This document shows, one piece after another, positions 35,073-43,442 of a DNA stretch of 64,000 nt. Where the stretch lies: positions 124,001 through 188,000 of the forward strand of contig NZ_QUDV01000001.1 in NCBI RefSeq assembly GCF_003477705.1, given 5' to 3'. Every line of letters begins with the position of its first letter. Position 1 is the first letter of the stretch. The notes under the pieces were generated by a model that made no database searches, was not told the origin of the DNA, and was given only the letters and a program-made list of their open reading frames with translations. Both the position numbers and the translations under genes were made by a program. The stretch comes from Dorea sp. AF36-15AT (GTDB lineage: Bacteria; Bacillota; Clostridia; Lachnospirales; Lachnospiraceae).

Positions 35073-36260
35073 ATGCCGAAAGTGAGTGTATTGTTATCTA
35101 ATTATAATGGTGATAAGCATTTGGACGAATCTATTTCCAGTGTGTTAAGCCAAACTTATAAAGACTTTGAATTTATTATAGTTGATGATGCATCAACAGA
35201 TTCATCGAGGAAAGTTATTGAAAATTATCATGATAAAAGAATAAAGAAATATTATGCAGAGAAAAACCGAAATATTGCGTATTCGTTAAATTTAGCGCTT
35301 TCAATGGCGTCCGGAGAATATATTGCAAGGATTGACAGTGATGATGTTTGGGAGTTAAATAAATTGGAAATCCAAGTGCAGTACATGGAAAACCATTCTG
35401 AATGCGGGGCATGCTTTACGAAAGTTAATATTATTGATGAATATTCAAATATAGCAAATGATATGTATGATGAATATTTTCAGTTGTTTAACAGTGCGGA
35501 GAATAAATCACAGAGAGAATGGTTGCGCTTTTTCTTTTATCAAGGGAATTGTTTGTGTCATCCATCAGTAGTGATTCGAAGAAATGTTTTAGAACATGTG
35601 GGTGGATACTATCATTTGGCATATGTTCCGGCAGAGGACTATGAATTGTGGACAAGAATCGTGATGAAGTATCCGATTCATATATTGGAAGAAAAGCTCG
35701 TGCGATACAGATGGGAAGAAACGGTAAACAAAATTAGTGGGAAAACTGATGGGAGAATATACGCATTCCCTAATATAATGATGCTGACAAGAAAAAGAAT
35801 TATGGAGAATATCGACAATGAAGATCTTGTCAGATATTTTAAAGAAGACTTCATAAATCCTGAATCAGAAAGTCAGGAAGAACTCGAGTGTGAGAAGGCT
35901 CATATATTACTTCGATGTTCAGGAGATAATGCAAATTTTCTTGGGTTGGAAAAGTATGAGGAACTTTTGGACAATGAAAAAATGTTAAAGGTATTGGAAG
36001 AAAAAATGGAATTTTCCCTGTCGGAGTACTACAAAGAATATCGTACAAGAAATTTTGATTTATTAGGGGAACTGGAAAAAGCGAAGGGTGATATCAGGCA
36101 TTTAAAAGCTGACGTGGAAGAAAAGCAAAAAGCAATAGAAAATAAACAGAGAGAAGTAGAGCAGTTACAATTTCTTGTCGATGAAGTGATGTCTTCGACA
36201 TCGTGGAAAGTAACCAGTCCACTGAGGAGAGTTACGAGAACATTAAAAAGAAGAAAATAG
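35073..36260 (+). CDS. Family 2 glycosyltransferase with C-terminal coiled coil
   Basis: 395 residues. The N-terminal GT2 domain (about 1-230) begins VSVLLSNYNGDKHLDESISS and has IIVDDASTDSS and the acidic ARIDSDDVWELNK motif. The C-terminal third is helical; about 335-380 reads as a heptad-rich coiled coil (LEKAKGDIRHLKADVEEKQ and on), ending in a basic tail with TSWKVTSPLRRV, a phrase that recurs in glycosyltransferases after coiled coils and may help membrane association. RBS GGAGGTG precedes the ATG. It stands as its own unit between terminator-like hairpins. Sugar specificity unknown. Confidence 0.9.
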   Translation: MPKVSVLLSNYNGDKHLDESISSVLSQTYKDFEFIIVDDASTDSSRKVIENYHDKRIKKYYAEKNRNIAYSLNLALSMASGEYIARIDSDDVWELNKLEIQVQYMENHSECGACFTKVNIIDEYSNIANDMYDEYFQLFNSAENKSQREWLRFFFYQGNCLCHPSVVIRRNVLEHVGGYYHLAYVPAEDYELWTRIVMKYPIHILEEKLVRYRWEETVNKISGKTDGRIYAFPNIMMLTRKRIMENIDNEDLVRYFKEDFINPESESQEELECEKAHILLRCSGDNANFLGLEKYEELLDNEKMLKVLEEKMEFSLSEYYKEYRTRNFDLLGELEKAKGDIRHLKADVEEKQKAIENKQREVEQLQFLVDEVMSSTSWKVTSPLRRVTRTLKRRK

Positions 36261-36286
36261 TGTTGGATTGTATTCCCGTTTTTTTG

Positions 36287-36315
36287 TTGTGGAAAGCCGG
36301 GAGATATTTTATAAT
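36287..36315 (+). promoter_or_regulatory. Possible promoter of the DUF1703 gene
   Basis: TTGTGG (36287-36292), 17-base spacer, perfect TATAAT (36310-36315). The -35 is poor. A weak TCCCG/CGGGA hairpin with a T-run in its loop overlaps it (about 36274-36303). Confidence 0.45.
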
Positions 36316-36347
36316 AAAATATATGTGCAGTGTGGAGGTGAAAAGTG

Positions 36348-38018
36348 ATGCAGTATAATATCCCAATTGGAATTTCAGAATTTGAAAAAATCAGGAAAAA
36401 TGACTATTACTATGTGGATAAGACAGATCTGATTCAGACGTTACTGAAGACAGAACCTGCAGAGATTACACTTTTTACAAGACCTCGCAGATTTGGAAAG
36501 ACGCTTGTGATGAGTATGTTGGCATCTTTCTTTGACATTCGAAGAGAAAACAGAGATTTGTTTAAAGGCTTGAAGGTTGCAAAGGATCAGAAGTTGTGTC
36601 AAGGATGGATGAATCAATGGCCTGTGATTTTTCTGAGTTTTAAGGACGTAGGCGGAGAATGCTTCGAAGACGCGTATGGATTGTTGCAGTCTGTTATTTC
36701 GCAGCTGTATGTGGAACATACATACTTGGAAGAGAGTATGGAAATTGATGAATCCTATAAAGACATCTTTGGTAGATTGAAACGCAGACAGGGGAATAAA
36801 ACAGATGTGCAGATCTCCCTTCGGGTATTGATGCGTATGATGCAGATATATTACGGAAAACAGGTGATTCTGCTTATTGATGAATATGATGTGCCGATGG
36901 CAAAAGCAGGAAACAAGGCGTATTACAATGAGATGCTGGACGTGATCGGCACTATGATGAGTCAGGCGCTGAAGGATAATACAGCACTTAAATTTTCTGT
37001 AATCACAGGATGTCTGCGTATTTCTAAAGAAAGTATTTTCACGGGTACTAATAATTTTGTGGCAGATACAATTGCGGATGAAAGATTCAGTAATTATTTT
37101 GGATTTACCAATGAAGAGGTACAAAGGCTTCTGGAGGATACCGGGAATATTAAGTATCAGGGTCAGATTAAAAAGTGGTATGATGGATACTGTTTTGGAA
37201 AGACGGAGATTTACTGTCCGTGGGATGTGTTGTGTTATCTGAATAAACTGGCATTTGAATCAGAAAGTGAACCGGAGAATTTCTGGGAAAATACGAGTCA
37301 TAATGATATTATTCGTACATTTTTGTCTTGCGAAGGCATGGATGTGACGGATTCTTTTGAGAGACTTCTTGCTGGTGAAACAATAGAAGTTGAGATTACA
37401 GATAATCTGACATATGAAAATCTGACGGATTCGGAAGAAAATCTGTGGAGCGTATTATATCTGACCGGATATCTGACCAAGGACATCAGACAGCCATTGC
37501 AGGGAAAGACGAAAGCTTTTTTGAAAATCCCGAATGCAGAAATTATGGATATTTTCAGAAAAAGTGTAGTGCGTTGGTTTGATGAGCAGATAGCAGTTCG
37601 GGACAGAAGTAGCTTGTTTATAGCTTTGTGGAATGAAGATGTCAGTAGCTTATCAGAACTGATATCAGATCTTTTGTTTGAAACGATCAGTTATCATGAT
37701 TACGCAGAAAGTTTCTATCATGCATTTTTAGCAGGATTATTTACAAATGCAGGATATATAGTAGAGTCTAATTATGAAAGTGGTCTGGGTAGACCGGATC
37801 TGGTAATAAAAAATAAGAAAAAACGCCAGGCAGTTATTATAGAAATTAAGATTGCTGATAGTATGCAGAGTTTGCAGAAGTCGGCAGAAAAGGCAATGGA
37901 TCAGATAGACGATATGCGGTATGCAGATGGTATCTCTGCGCAGGGATATCAGAAGGTGATAAAATACGGAGCATCATTTTATCAAAAGAACTGTCTGATC
38001 AGCAAAAGTGAAGTATAA
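36348..38018 (+). CDS. AAA-ATPase-like / DUF1703 (PD-(D/E)XK) protein
   Basis: 556 residues; ATG 36348 with GGAGGTG seven bases upstream (GTG 36345 is adjacent). The N-terminal part has YYYVDKTDLIQTLL, the P-loop-like RPRRFGKTLVMSML (about 45-58) and the Walker B-like VILLIDEYDVPMAKAG, followed by FSVITGCLRISKESIF..NNF, all typical of the AAA-like DUF1703 family. The C-terminus (about 460-545) contains GRPDLVIKN then AVIIEIKIA, a PD-(D/E)XK nuclease core. These proteins occur in many near-identical copies in Lachnospiraceae and Bacteroidetes genomes; their role is unknown, with defence or mobile-element links suggested. It interrupts the polysaccharide cluster and is two codons from the MerR gene. 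Confidence 0.88.
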   Translation: MQYNIPIGISEFEKIRKNDYYYVDKTDLIQTLLKTEPAEITLFTRPRRFGKTLVMSMLASFFDIRRENRDLFKGLKVAKDQKLCQGWMNQWPVIFLSFKDVGGECFEDAYGLLQSVISQLYVEHTYLEESMEIDESYKDIFGRLKRRQGNKTDVQISLRVLMRMMQIYYGKQVILLIDEYDVPMAKAGNKAYYNEMLDVIGTMMSQALKDNTALKFSVITGCLRISKESIFTGTNNFVADTIADERFSNYFGFTNEEVQRLLEDTGNIKYQGQIKKWYDGYCFGKTEIYCPWDVLCYLNKLAFESESEPENFWENTSHNDIIRTFLSCEGMDVTDSFERLLAGETIEVEITDNLTYENLTDSEENLWSVLYLTGYLTKDIRQPLQGKTKAFLKIPNAEIMDIFRKSVVRWFDEQIAVRDRSSLFIALWNEDVSSLSELISDLLFETISYHDYAESFYHAFLAGLFTNAGYIVESNYESGLGRPDLVIKNKKKRQAVIIEIKIADSMQSLQKSAEKAMDQIDDMRYADGISAQGYQKVIKYGASFYQKNCLISKSEV

Positions 38019-38026
38019 AGGTGACA

Positions 38027-39214
38027 ATGAAAAAACCAGGTTATTATTCTTCTGGGGAGTTTGCTCGCATGGCGGGTGTAACGCTTCGGACAATACGATA
38101 TTATGATAAACAGAATATATTAAAGCCATCTTTGGTAAGTGAGGCAGGAGCCAGGTTTTATACGGAAGAGGACTTTGCAAGGCTTCAGCAGATATTGCTT
38201 CTTAAGTACCTGGGATTCTCATTGTATGATATTCGAGAAATGACGATTGACGATGTGGATTATCATTTCCTTCTGAATTCACTGGGGATTCAGTTAAAGC
38301 TTGTGAAGGACAGGCTGGAACAGATGCAGCTGGTTGAGCAGGCAATTCAGGATACGATGGATGTGATCCAGACGGAACGGACGGTAGACTGGAGCAATAT
38401 GTTGAATTTGATCCATCTAACCGGTATGGAGAAAAGTTTGAAGAACCAGTATCAGGATGCATCGAATATTTCGGCAAGAATTAATCTTCACAGTCTTTAT
38501 TCGCAGAACACGCAGGGATGGTTTCCGTGGATCTATGAGCAGTTAGATCTGAAGTCTAATATGAAAGTGCTGGAACTTGGCTGCGGTGATGGTGAACTGT
38601 GGAAAGAAAATAAGGAGAAGCTGCCAAAACAGATAGAATTGCATCTGACAGATATTTCGGAAGGAATGCTCAGAGATGCCAGACGAGAAATCGGTGTGAG
38701 AGATAAACGGTTTTATTTTCAAACGGCGGATGCGTGTAAGATTCCGTATGAGGATGATATGTTCGATGTTGTGACGGCGAATCATGTGTTGTTTTACTGT
38801 GAAGATATCGGACGGGTTTGTAGTGAAATACGCCGGGTATTAAAACCGGGCGGGATATTTGTGTGTGGAGCTTATGGCAGCAGTCATATGAAAGAGGTAA
38901 GCCAGTTGGTGCAGAAGTTCGATGAGCATATCATATTATCTGCAGAGCATCTGTATGAAAGATTTGGCAAAGAGAATGGGCGTGATATTCTGGATCCTTA
39001 CTTTGAGCAGATTGAATGGAGACAGTATGAAGATTATCTGGTTGTACCGGAACCGGAGCCGTTGATAGCATATGTGCTTTCTTGTCATGGTAATCAGGGA
39101 CAGTATCTGCCGAACCGGTACAGCGAATTTCGCAATTATGTGCGGAAGAAGACGAAAGATGGATTTAAGATAACCAAAGATGCAGGAGTGTTTGTGTGTG
39201 AGATTAAAAAATAA
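38027..39214 (+). CDS. MerR-family regulator fused to a SAM methyltransferase
   Basis: About 395 residues; ATG 38027 (a GTG at 38021 is also in frame) follows AAAGG. Residues 1-72 are a MerR winged helix (YSSGEFARMAGVTLRTIRYY, SEAGARFYTEEDFARLQQI), followed by an antiparallel dimerisation helix to about 130. About 170-300 form a class I methyltransferase: MKVLELGCGDGELW (SAM loop), LTDISEGML, and VVTANHVLFY. The methyltransferase takes the place of a ligand-sensing domain, so it may sense or modify a small molecule. It starts eight bases after the DUF1703 gene. A dyad inside a 19-base-spaced promoter lies 24 bases after its stop, the layout MerR proteins recognise, so it may control the rhamnose genes (inference). 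Confidence 0.85.
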   Translation: MKKPGYYSSGEFARMAGVTLRTIRYYDKQNILKPSLVSEAGARFYTEEDFARLQQILLLKYLGFSLYDIREMTIDDVDYHFLLNSLGIQLKLVKDRLEQMQLVEQAIQDTMDVIQTERTVDWSNMLNLIHLTGMEKSLKNQYQDASNISARINLHSLYSQNTQGWFPWIYEQLDLKSNMKVLELGCGDGELWKENKEKLPKQIELHLTDISEGMLRDARREIGVRDKRFYFQTADACKIPYEDDMFDVVTANHVLFYCEDIGRVCSEIRRVLKPGGIFVCGAYGSSHMKEVSQLVQKFDEHIILSAEHLYERFGKENGRDILDPYFEQIEWRQYEDYLVVPEPEPLIAYVLSCHGNQGQYLPNRYSEFRNYVRKKTKDGFKITKDAGVFVCEIKK

Positions 39215-39237
39215 ATCTTAATATTTTCTAAAAAGAC

Positions 39238-39268
39238 TTGAAGGTGACCTAAGGTCACCTTTTATAAT
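39238..39268 (+). promoter_or_regulatory. MerR-type promoter/operator candidate upstream of the rhamnose operon
   Basis: TTGAAG (39238-39243), a 19-base spacer and TATAAT (39263-39268). The spacer is nearly filled by a perfect dyad: AAGGTGACC (39241-39249), TAA, GGTCACCTT (39253-39261). The long spacer with a dyad between -35 and -10 is the classic MerR-family arrangement, and the gene just upstream encodes a MerR protein. The same dyad plus TTTT can also be read as an intrinsic terminator of that gene. Confidence 0.55.
39241..39265 (+). terminator. Alternative reading: intrinsic terminator after the MerR-methyltransferase gene
   Basis: A 9-bp perfect stem with a 3-base loop followed by TTTTA. 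Same bases as the MerR-type operator candidate; both functions could coexist. Confidence 0.5.
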
Positions 39269-39341
39269 GCAATCATAAGATGACAAAAGACTGGGATGTT
39301 TGTATCCCACGATCGAAGCATGTAATATGCAGGAGGTTCAA

Positions 39342-40238
39342 ATGAAAGGAATTATTTTGGCAGGAGGATCTGGAACAAGACTTTATCCTCTGACGATGGT
39401 TACATCCAAACAGTTATTACCGATTTATGACAAACCGATGATCTATTATCCGATGTCTGTTCTGATGAATGCAGGTATCCGTGATATTTTAATTATTTCT
39501 ACACCACAGGATACACCGAGATTCAAAGAACTGTTGGGAGACGGACATCAGTTTGGAGTGAAGCTGTCTTATGCAGTACAGCCAAGCCCGGATGGACTGG
39601 CTCAGGCATTCATCATTGGAGAGGAATTCATTGGTGATGATACCGTTGCGATGGTATTGGGAGATAATATTTTCGCAGGACACGGTATGAAGAAACGTCT
39701 GACAACAGCAGTGGAGAATGCAGAGTCGGGTAAGGGTGCTACCGTATTTGGATACTATGTAGATGATCCGGAGAGATTCGGTATCGTAGAGTTTGATCAG
39801 AATGGCAAGGCCGTTTCTATTGAAGAGAAGCCAGAGCATCCGAAGAGCAATTATTGTGTAACGGGGCTGTACTTCTATGATAATAAGGTCGTAGAGTATG
39901 CGAAGAACCTGAAGCCAAGTGCCAGAGGAGAGTTGGAGATTACCGACCTGAACCGTATTTATCTGGAGGAAGGCAATCTGAATGTAGAACTTCTCGGACA
40001 GGGATTCACATGGTTGGATACCGGTACACATGAGAGTCTGGTAGATGCTACAAACTTTGTGAAGACAGTAGAGACACATCAGCATCGTAAGATTGCGTGT
40101 CTGGAAGAGATTGGATATCTGAATGGCTGGATTTCCAAAGAGGAAGTGCTGAAGGTATATGAGGTACTGAAGAAGAATCAGTATGGTCAGTATTTGAAAG
40201 ACGTATTAGATGGTAAATATCAGGAAAACCTGTACTAA
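39342..40238 (+). CDS. rfbA: Glucose-1-phosphate thymidylyltransferase
   Basis: 298 residues from ATG 39342, preceded by CAGGAGGT at seven bases; upstream in-frame codons lack a ribosome site and would add residues not found in the family. It shows the RmlA signature: [32 protein letters not shown], the VLGDNIFAG metal site, and [22 protein letters not shown]. It catalyses dTTP plus glucose-1-phosphate to dTDP-glucose, the first step to dTDP-L-rhamnose. It is the first of four rhamnose genes. Composition is less AT-rich than the upstream glycosyltransferase genes. Confidence 0.97.
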   Translation: MKGIILAGGSGTRLYPLTMVTSKQLLPIYDKPMIYYPMSVLMNAGIRDILIISTPQDTPRFKELLGDGHQFGVKLSYAVQPSPDGLAQAFIIGEEFIGDDTVAMVLGDNIFAGHGMKKRLTTAVENAESGKGATVFGYYVDDPERFGIVEFDQNGKAVSIEEKPEHPKSNYCVTGLYFYDNKVVEYAKNLKPSARGELEITDLNRIYLEEGNLNVELLGQGFTWLDTGTHESLVDATNFVKTVETHQHRKIACLEEIGYLNGWISKEEVLKVYEVLKKNQYGQYLKDVLDGKYQENLY

Positions 40239-40262
40239 ACGAGTGATTGCCCAAAACCATTA

Positions 40263-40319
40263 CTCACATGTAAAGCTGATGCGTCATGCTTGCATGTAAG
40301 CGGTCGCTTTACATGTGAG
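40263..40319. repeat. Long inverted repeat between rfbA and rfbB
   Basis: A 14-bp perfect stem CTCACATGTAAAGC (40263-40276) / GCTTTACATGTGAG (40306-40319). The 29-base loop holds a smaller palindrome CATGC-TT-GCATG. No T-run follows on either strand, so it does not look like a simple terminator; it could stabilise mRNA ends or be a protein site. Confidence 0.85.
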
Positions 40320-40356
40320 CAAATAATAAAATAACAACAGAAGGAGAAGTATTATT

Positions 40357-41388
40357 ATGACTATTATTGTAACCGGAGGAGCCGGATTTATTGGAAGTAA
40401 CTTTATATTTCACATGTTGAATAAGTACCCGGATTACAGAATCGTATGCCTGGACTGCCTGACATACGCAGGTAATCTGTCTACACTGGAGCCTGTAATG
40501 GATAACCCGAATTTCCGTTTTGTAAAGGCAAGCATTACAGATCGTGAAGCTGTATACAAATTGTTTGAGGAAGAAAAGCCGGATATGGTAGTGAACTTCG
40601 CAGCAGAAAGTCACGTAGACCGTTCTATCGAGAATCCGGAAGTATTCCTGGATACCAATATCAAAGGTACAGCAGTGCTGATGGATGCCTGCAGAAAATA
40701 CGGTATCAAGCGTTATCATCAGGTATCTACGGATGAAGTATACGGAGATCTGCCGTTAGACAGACCGGATCTGTTCTTTACAGAGGAGACACCAATCCAC
40801 ACCAGCAGCCCGTACAGCTCATCAAAGGCCGGTGCAGACCTTTTGGTACTTGCATATCATAGAACATATGGACTGCCTGTGACTATCAGCAGATGCTCAA
40901 ATAACTACGGACCATATCATTTCCCGGAGAAACTGATTCCGCTGATGATTGCAAATGCACTGAATGACAAACCGCTTCCGGTATACGGAAAAGGTGAAAA
41001 TGTCCGTGACTGGCTGTATGTAGAGGATCATTGTAAAGCAATCGATCTGATTATTCATAACGGACGTGTTGGCGAGGTATACAACATCGGTGGTCACAAC
41101 GAAATGAAGAATATTGATATCGTAAAGATTATCTGCAAAGAACTTGGCAAACCGGAAAGCCTGATCACATATGTAGAGGATCGTAAGGGACACGATATGC
41201 GTTATGCAATCGACCCTACCAAGATTCACAATGAACTTGGATGGCTGCCAGAGACCATGTTTAAAGATGGAATCAAGAAGACAATCCAGTGGTATCTGGA
41301 TAACAAAGAGTGGTGGGAGACCATTATCTCAGGTGAATACCAGAATTATTATGAGAAAATGTATGCACACCGTCAGGAGGTTAAATAA
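40357..41388 (+). CDS. rfbB: dTDP-glucose 4,6-dehydratase
   Basis: 343 residues, an extended SDR enzyme. The NAD-binding TGGAGFIGSNF (about 6-16), VNFAAESHVDRSIENP, the catalytic STDEVYGDL and YSSSKAGADLLV (Tyr/Lys pair), and RCSNNYGPYHFPEKLIPL are all diagnostic of RmlB. It converts dTDP-glucose to dTDP-4-keto-6-deoxyglucose. RBS AGAAGGAGAAG precedes the ATG. It follows rfbA after 118 bases with a strong inverted repeat, and its TAA is immediately followed by the ATG of rfbD. Confidence 0.97.
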   Translation: MTIIVTGGAGFIGSNFIFHMLNKYPDYRIVCLDCLTYAGNLSTLEPVMDNPNFRFVKASITDREAVYKLFEEEKPDMVVNFAAESHVDRSIENPEVFLDTNIKGTAVLMDACRKYGIKRYHQVSTDEVYGDLPLDRPDLFFTEETPIHTSSPYSSSKAGADLLVLAYHRTYGLPVTISRCSNNYGPYHFPEKLIPLMIANALNDKPLPVYGKGENVRDWLYVEDHCKAIDLIIHNGRVGEVYNIGGHNEMKNIDIVKIICKELGKPESLITYVEDRKGHDMRYAIDPTKIHNELGWLPETMFKDGIKKTIQWYLDNKEWWETIISGEYQNYYEKMYAHRQEVK

Positions 41389-42330
41389 ATGAAGGTATTA
41401 GTAACAGGAGTAGGCGGACAGCTTGGACATGATGTGATGAATGAGCTGGCACAGCGCGGCTATGAAGGTGTAGGTTCAGACATCAAGGAAGAATACAGCG
41501 GTATTCAGGACGGAACTCCGGTAACCACAATGCCATATGTTCCGATGGATATTACAGATGCTGCATCTGTAGAAAAGGTAATGCGCGAAGTGAATCCGGA
41601 TGTTATGGTTCACTGTGCAGCATGGACAGCAGTAGATAATGCAGAGGATGAAGATAAACAGGCAATCGTACATGCGATTAATGCAGGCGGTACCGAAAAT
41701 ATTGCAAAGATGTGTAAAGAACTGAATTGCAAGATGGTATATATCAGTACGGATTATGTGTTTGATGGACAGGGCACAGAGCCATGGGAGCCAGATTGCA
41801 AGGATTACGCACCTCTGAATGTATATGGACAGACAAAGCTGGATGGAGAGCTTGCTGTATCCGGTAATCTGGACAAATATTTTATCGTACGTATCGCATG
41901 GGTATTTGGCAAGAATGGCAAGAACTTTATTAAGACGATGCTGAATGTCGGTAAGACACACGATAAGCTTACAGTTGTAAATGACCAGATTGGTACACCG
42001 ACGTATACATTTGATCTTGCACGTCTTCTGGTAGATATGATAGAGACAGAAAAATATGGATATTATCATGCAACTAACGAAGGCGGCTATATCAGCTGGT
42101 ATGATTTTACCAAGGAAATCTTTCGTCAGGCAGTTGCTATGGGACATGAAGAATATTCGGAAGACCGGTTGAGTGTTGCACCGGTAACAACAGAAGAATA
42201 TGGCGTGTCAAAGGCTGCAAGACCATTTAACAGCCGTCTGGATAAGAGTAAGCTTGTGGAAAATGGATTCAAACCATTGCCGACATGGCAGGATGCATTA
42301 TCCAGATATCTGAAAGAAATCGAGTTTTAA
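41389..42330 (+). CDS. rfbD: dTDP-4-dehydrorhamnose reductase
   Basis: 313 residues, an SDR enzyme: KVLVTGVGGQLGHDVMNEL (NADPH loop), VHCAAWTAVDNAEDE, YISTDYVFDG, YGQTKLDGE (Tyr-x3-Lys) and RIAWVFGKNGKNFIKTML, all RmlD landmarks. It reduces dTDP-4-keto-L-rhamnose to dTDP-L-rhamnose. A roughly 15-residue insertion after the first strand pair (SDIKEEYSGIQDGTPV) is common in Clostridia versions. It abuts rfbB with no gap and is followed after 78 bases by rfbC. Confidence 0.96.
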   Translation: MKVLVTGVGGQLGHDVMNELAQRGYEGVGSDIKEEYSGIQDGTPVTTMPYVPMDITDAASVEKVMREVNPDVMVHCAAWTAVDNAEDEDKQAIVHAINAGGTENIAKMCKELNCKMVYISTDYVFDGQGTEPWEPDCKDYAPLNVYGQTKLDGELAVSGNLDKYFIVRIAWVFGKNGKNFIKTMLNVGKTHDKLTVVNDQIGTPTYTFDLARLLVDMIETEKYGYYHATNEGGYISWYDFTKEIFRQAVAMGHEEYSEDRLSVAPVTTEEYGVSKAARPFNSRLDKSKLVENGFKPLPTWQDALSRYLKEIEF

Positions 42331-42408
42331 TTTTAATAAGTAAACAATAGAATCTGCCTGGTATAATCAACCGGGCAGATTTGGTGTATATAACTGGAGG
42401 AAGATAAA

Positions 42409-43017
42409 ATGGGACAGATTAAAGTAGAGAAGAATGCAGGCGGTATTGAAGGACTGTGCGTAATCGAACCGGCAGTTCACGGAGATGCCAGAGGATATTT
42501 CATGGAGACTTATAATCAGAGAGATATGGAAGAAGAAGGACTGAATATGGTGTTTGTACAGGATAATCAGTCTAGTTCGACAAAGGGTGTGCTGAGAGGT
42601 CTTCATTTCCAGAAAGAATTTCCACAGGGCAAGCTTGTAAGAGTGGTGAAGGGGTCTGTGTTTGATGTGGCAGTAGACTTAAGAAGTGGAAGCGAGACTT
42701 ATGGAAAATGGTTTGGTGTAGAGCTGACAGAAGAGAATAAGAAGCAGTTCTATATTCCAGAGGGATTTGCACATGGCTTCCTTGTGTTGAGTGATATTGC
42801 TGAGTTCTGTTATAAGTGTACAGACTTTTATCATCCGGGTGATGAAGGTGGACTTGCATGGAATGATCCGGAGATCGGTATTACATGGCCGGAGCTTCAG
42901 GGTGAATACAACGGAACTCCGTCAGCAGAAGGATATCATCTTGCAGACGGAACAGCATTGAATCTGAGTGACAAAGACCAGAAATGGGCAGTATTAAAGG
43001 ATACGTTTAAGTTCTAA
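42409..43017 (+). CDS. rfbC: dTDP-4-dehydrorhamnose 3,5-epimerase
   Basis: 202 residues, an RmlC cupin: FMETYNQRDMEEEGL, FVQDNQSSSTKGVLRGLHF with the catalytic-region His, GKLVRVVKGSVFDVAVDLR, and IPEGFAHGFLVLSD. It epimerises C3 and C5 of dTDP-4-keto-6-deoxyglucose, completing the dTDP-rhamnose set. The gene order A-B-D-C is unusual next to the common A-C-B-D but chemically complete. RBS CTGGAGGAAG precedes the start. The GtrA gene follows within 10 bases. Confidence 0.97.
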   Translation: MGQIKVEKNAGGIEGLCVIEPAVHGDARGYFMETYNQRDMEEEGLNMVFVQDNQSSSTKGVLRGLHFQKEFPQGKLVRVVKGSVFDVAVDLRSGSETYGKWFGVELTEENKKQFYIPEGFAHGFLVLSDIAEFCYKCTDFYHPGDEGGLAWNDPEIGITWPELQGEYNGTPSAEGYHLADGTALNLSDKDQKWAVLKDTFKF

Positions 43018-43027
43018 GGTGCAGAGA

Positions 43028-43441
43028 ATGAAGAAAATAGATAGTACTTTTATCAGATTTGCAATGGTAGGAGTTGCAAATACTATATTTGGTACTGCAA
43101 TTATGTTCCTGTTTTATAATGTGTTCCATCTGAGTTACTGGGTATCTTCTGCAAGCAATTATATTTTTGGAAGTATTTTGAGTTATTTCCTGAATAAGAA
43201 TTTTACGTTTCAGAATAAAGAACGCTCATGGCAGGTGGTATTTCGGTTTGTGATTAATATCAGTATATGTTATGCTATAGCATATGGCATTGCCAAACCG
43301 CTGGTGCGCATGCTCCTGTCTGGACAGTCTGTCAAGATTCAGGATAATGGCGCGATGCTGGTAGGCATGGTACTGTTTGTAGTGATTAATTATCTGGGAC
43401 AGAGACTTTTTGTGTTTAAGAAAGAAGCAGCAGGAGAGTAG
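43028..43441 (+). CDS. GtrA family membrane protein
   Basis: 137 residues; ATG 43028 with AAGGTG six bases upstream (GTG 43019 in frame is part of that site). It has four membrane helices and the GtrA signature: TFIRFAMVGVANTIFGTAIM, YIFGSILSYFLNKNFTF, and the C-terminal VINYLGQRLFVFK. GtrA-like proteins are thought to flip undecaprenyl-phosphate-linked sugars for side-chain glycosylation outside the cell. No GtrB gene is adjacent, but the DPM1-like enzyme at 24981 could supply the lipid-linked sugar (inference). The gene ends just before the tandem-GT2 gene start. Confidence 0.92.
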   Translation: MKKIDSTFIRFAMVGVANTIFGTAIMFLFYNVFHLSYWVSSASNYIFGSILSYFLNKNFTFQNKERSWQVVFRFVINISICYAIAYGIAKPLVRMLLSGQSVKIQDNGAMLVGMVLFVVINYLGQRLFVFKKEAAGE

Positions 43442-43442
43442 T

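Noticed and set aside
36348..38018. Transposase or insertion sequence
   Set aside because: The product has AAA-like and PD-(D/E)XK motifs of DUF1703, and no terminal inverted repeats or target duplications were seen around it.
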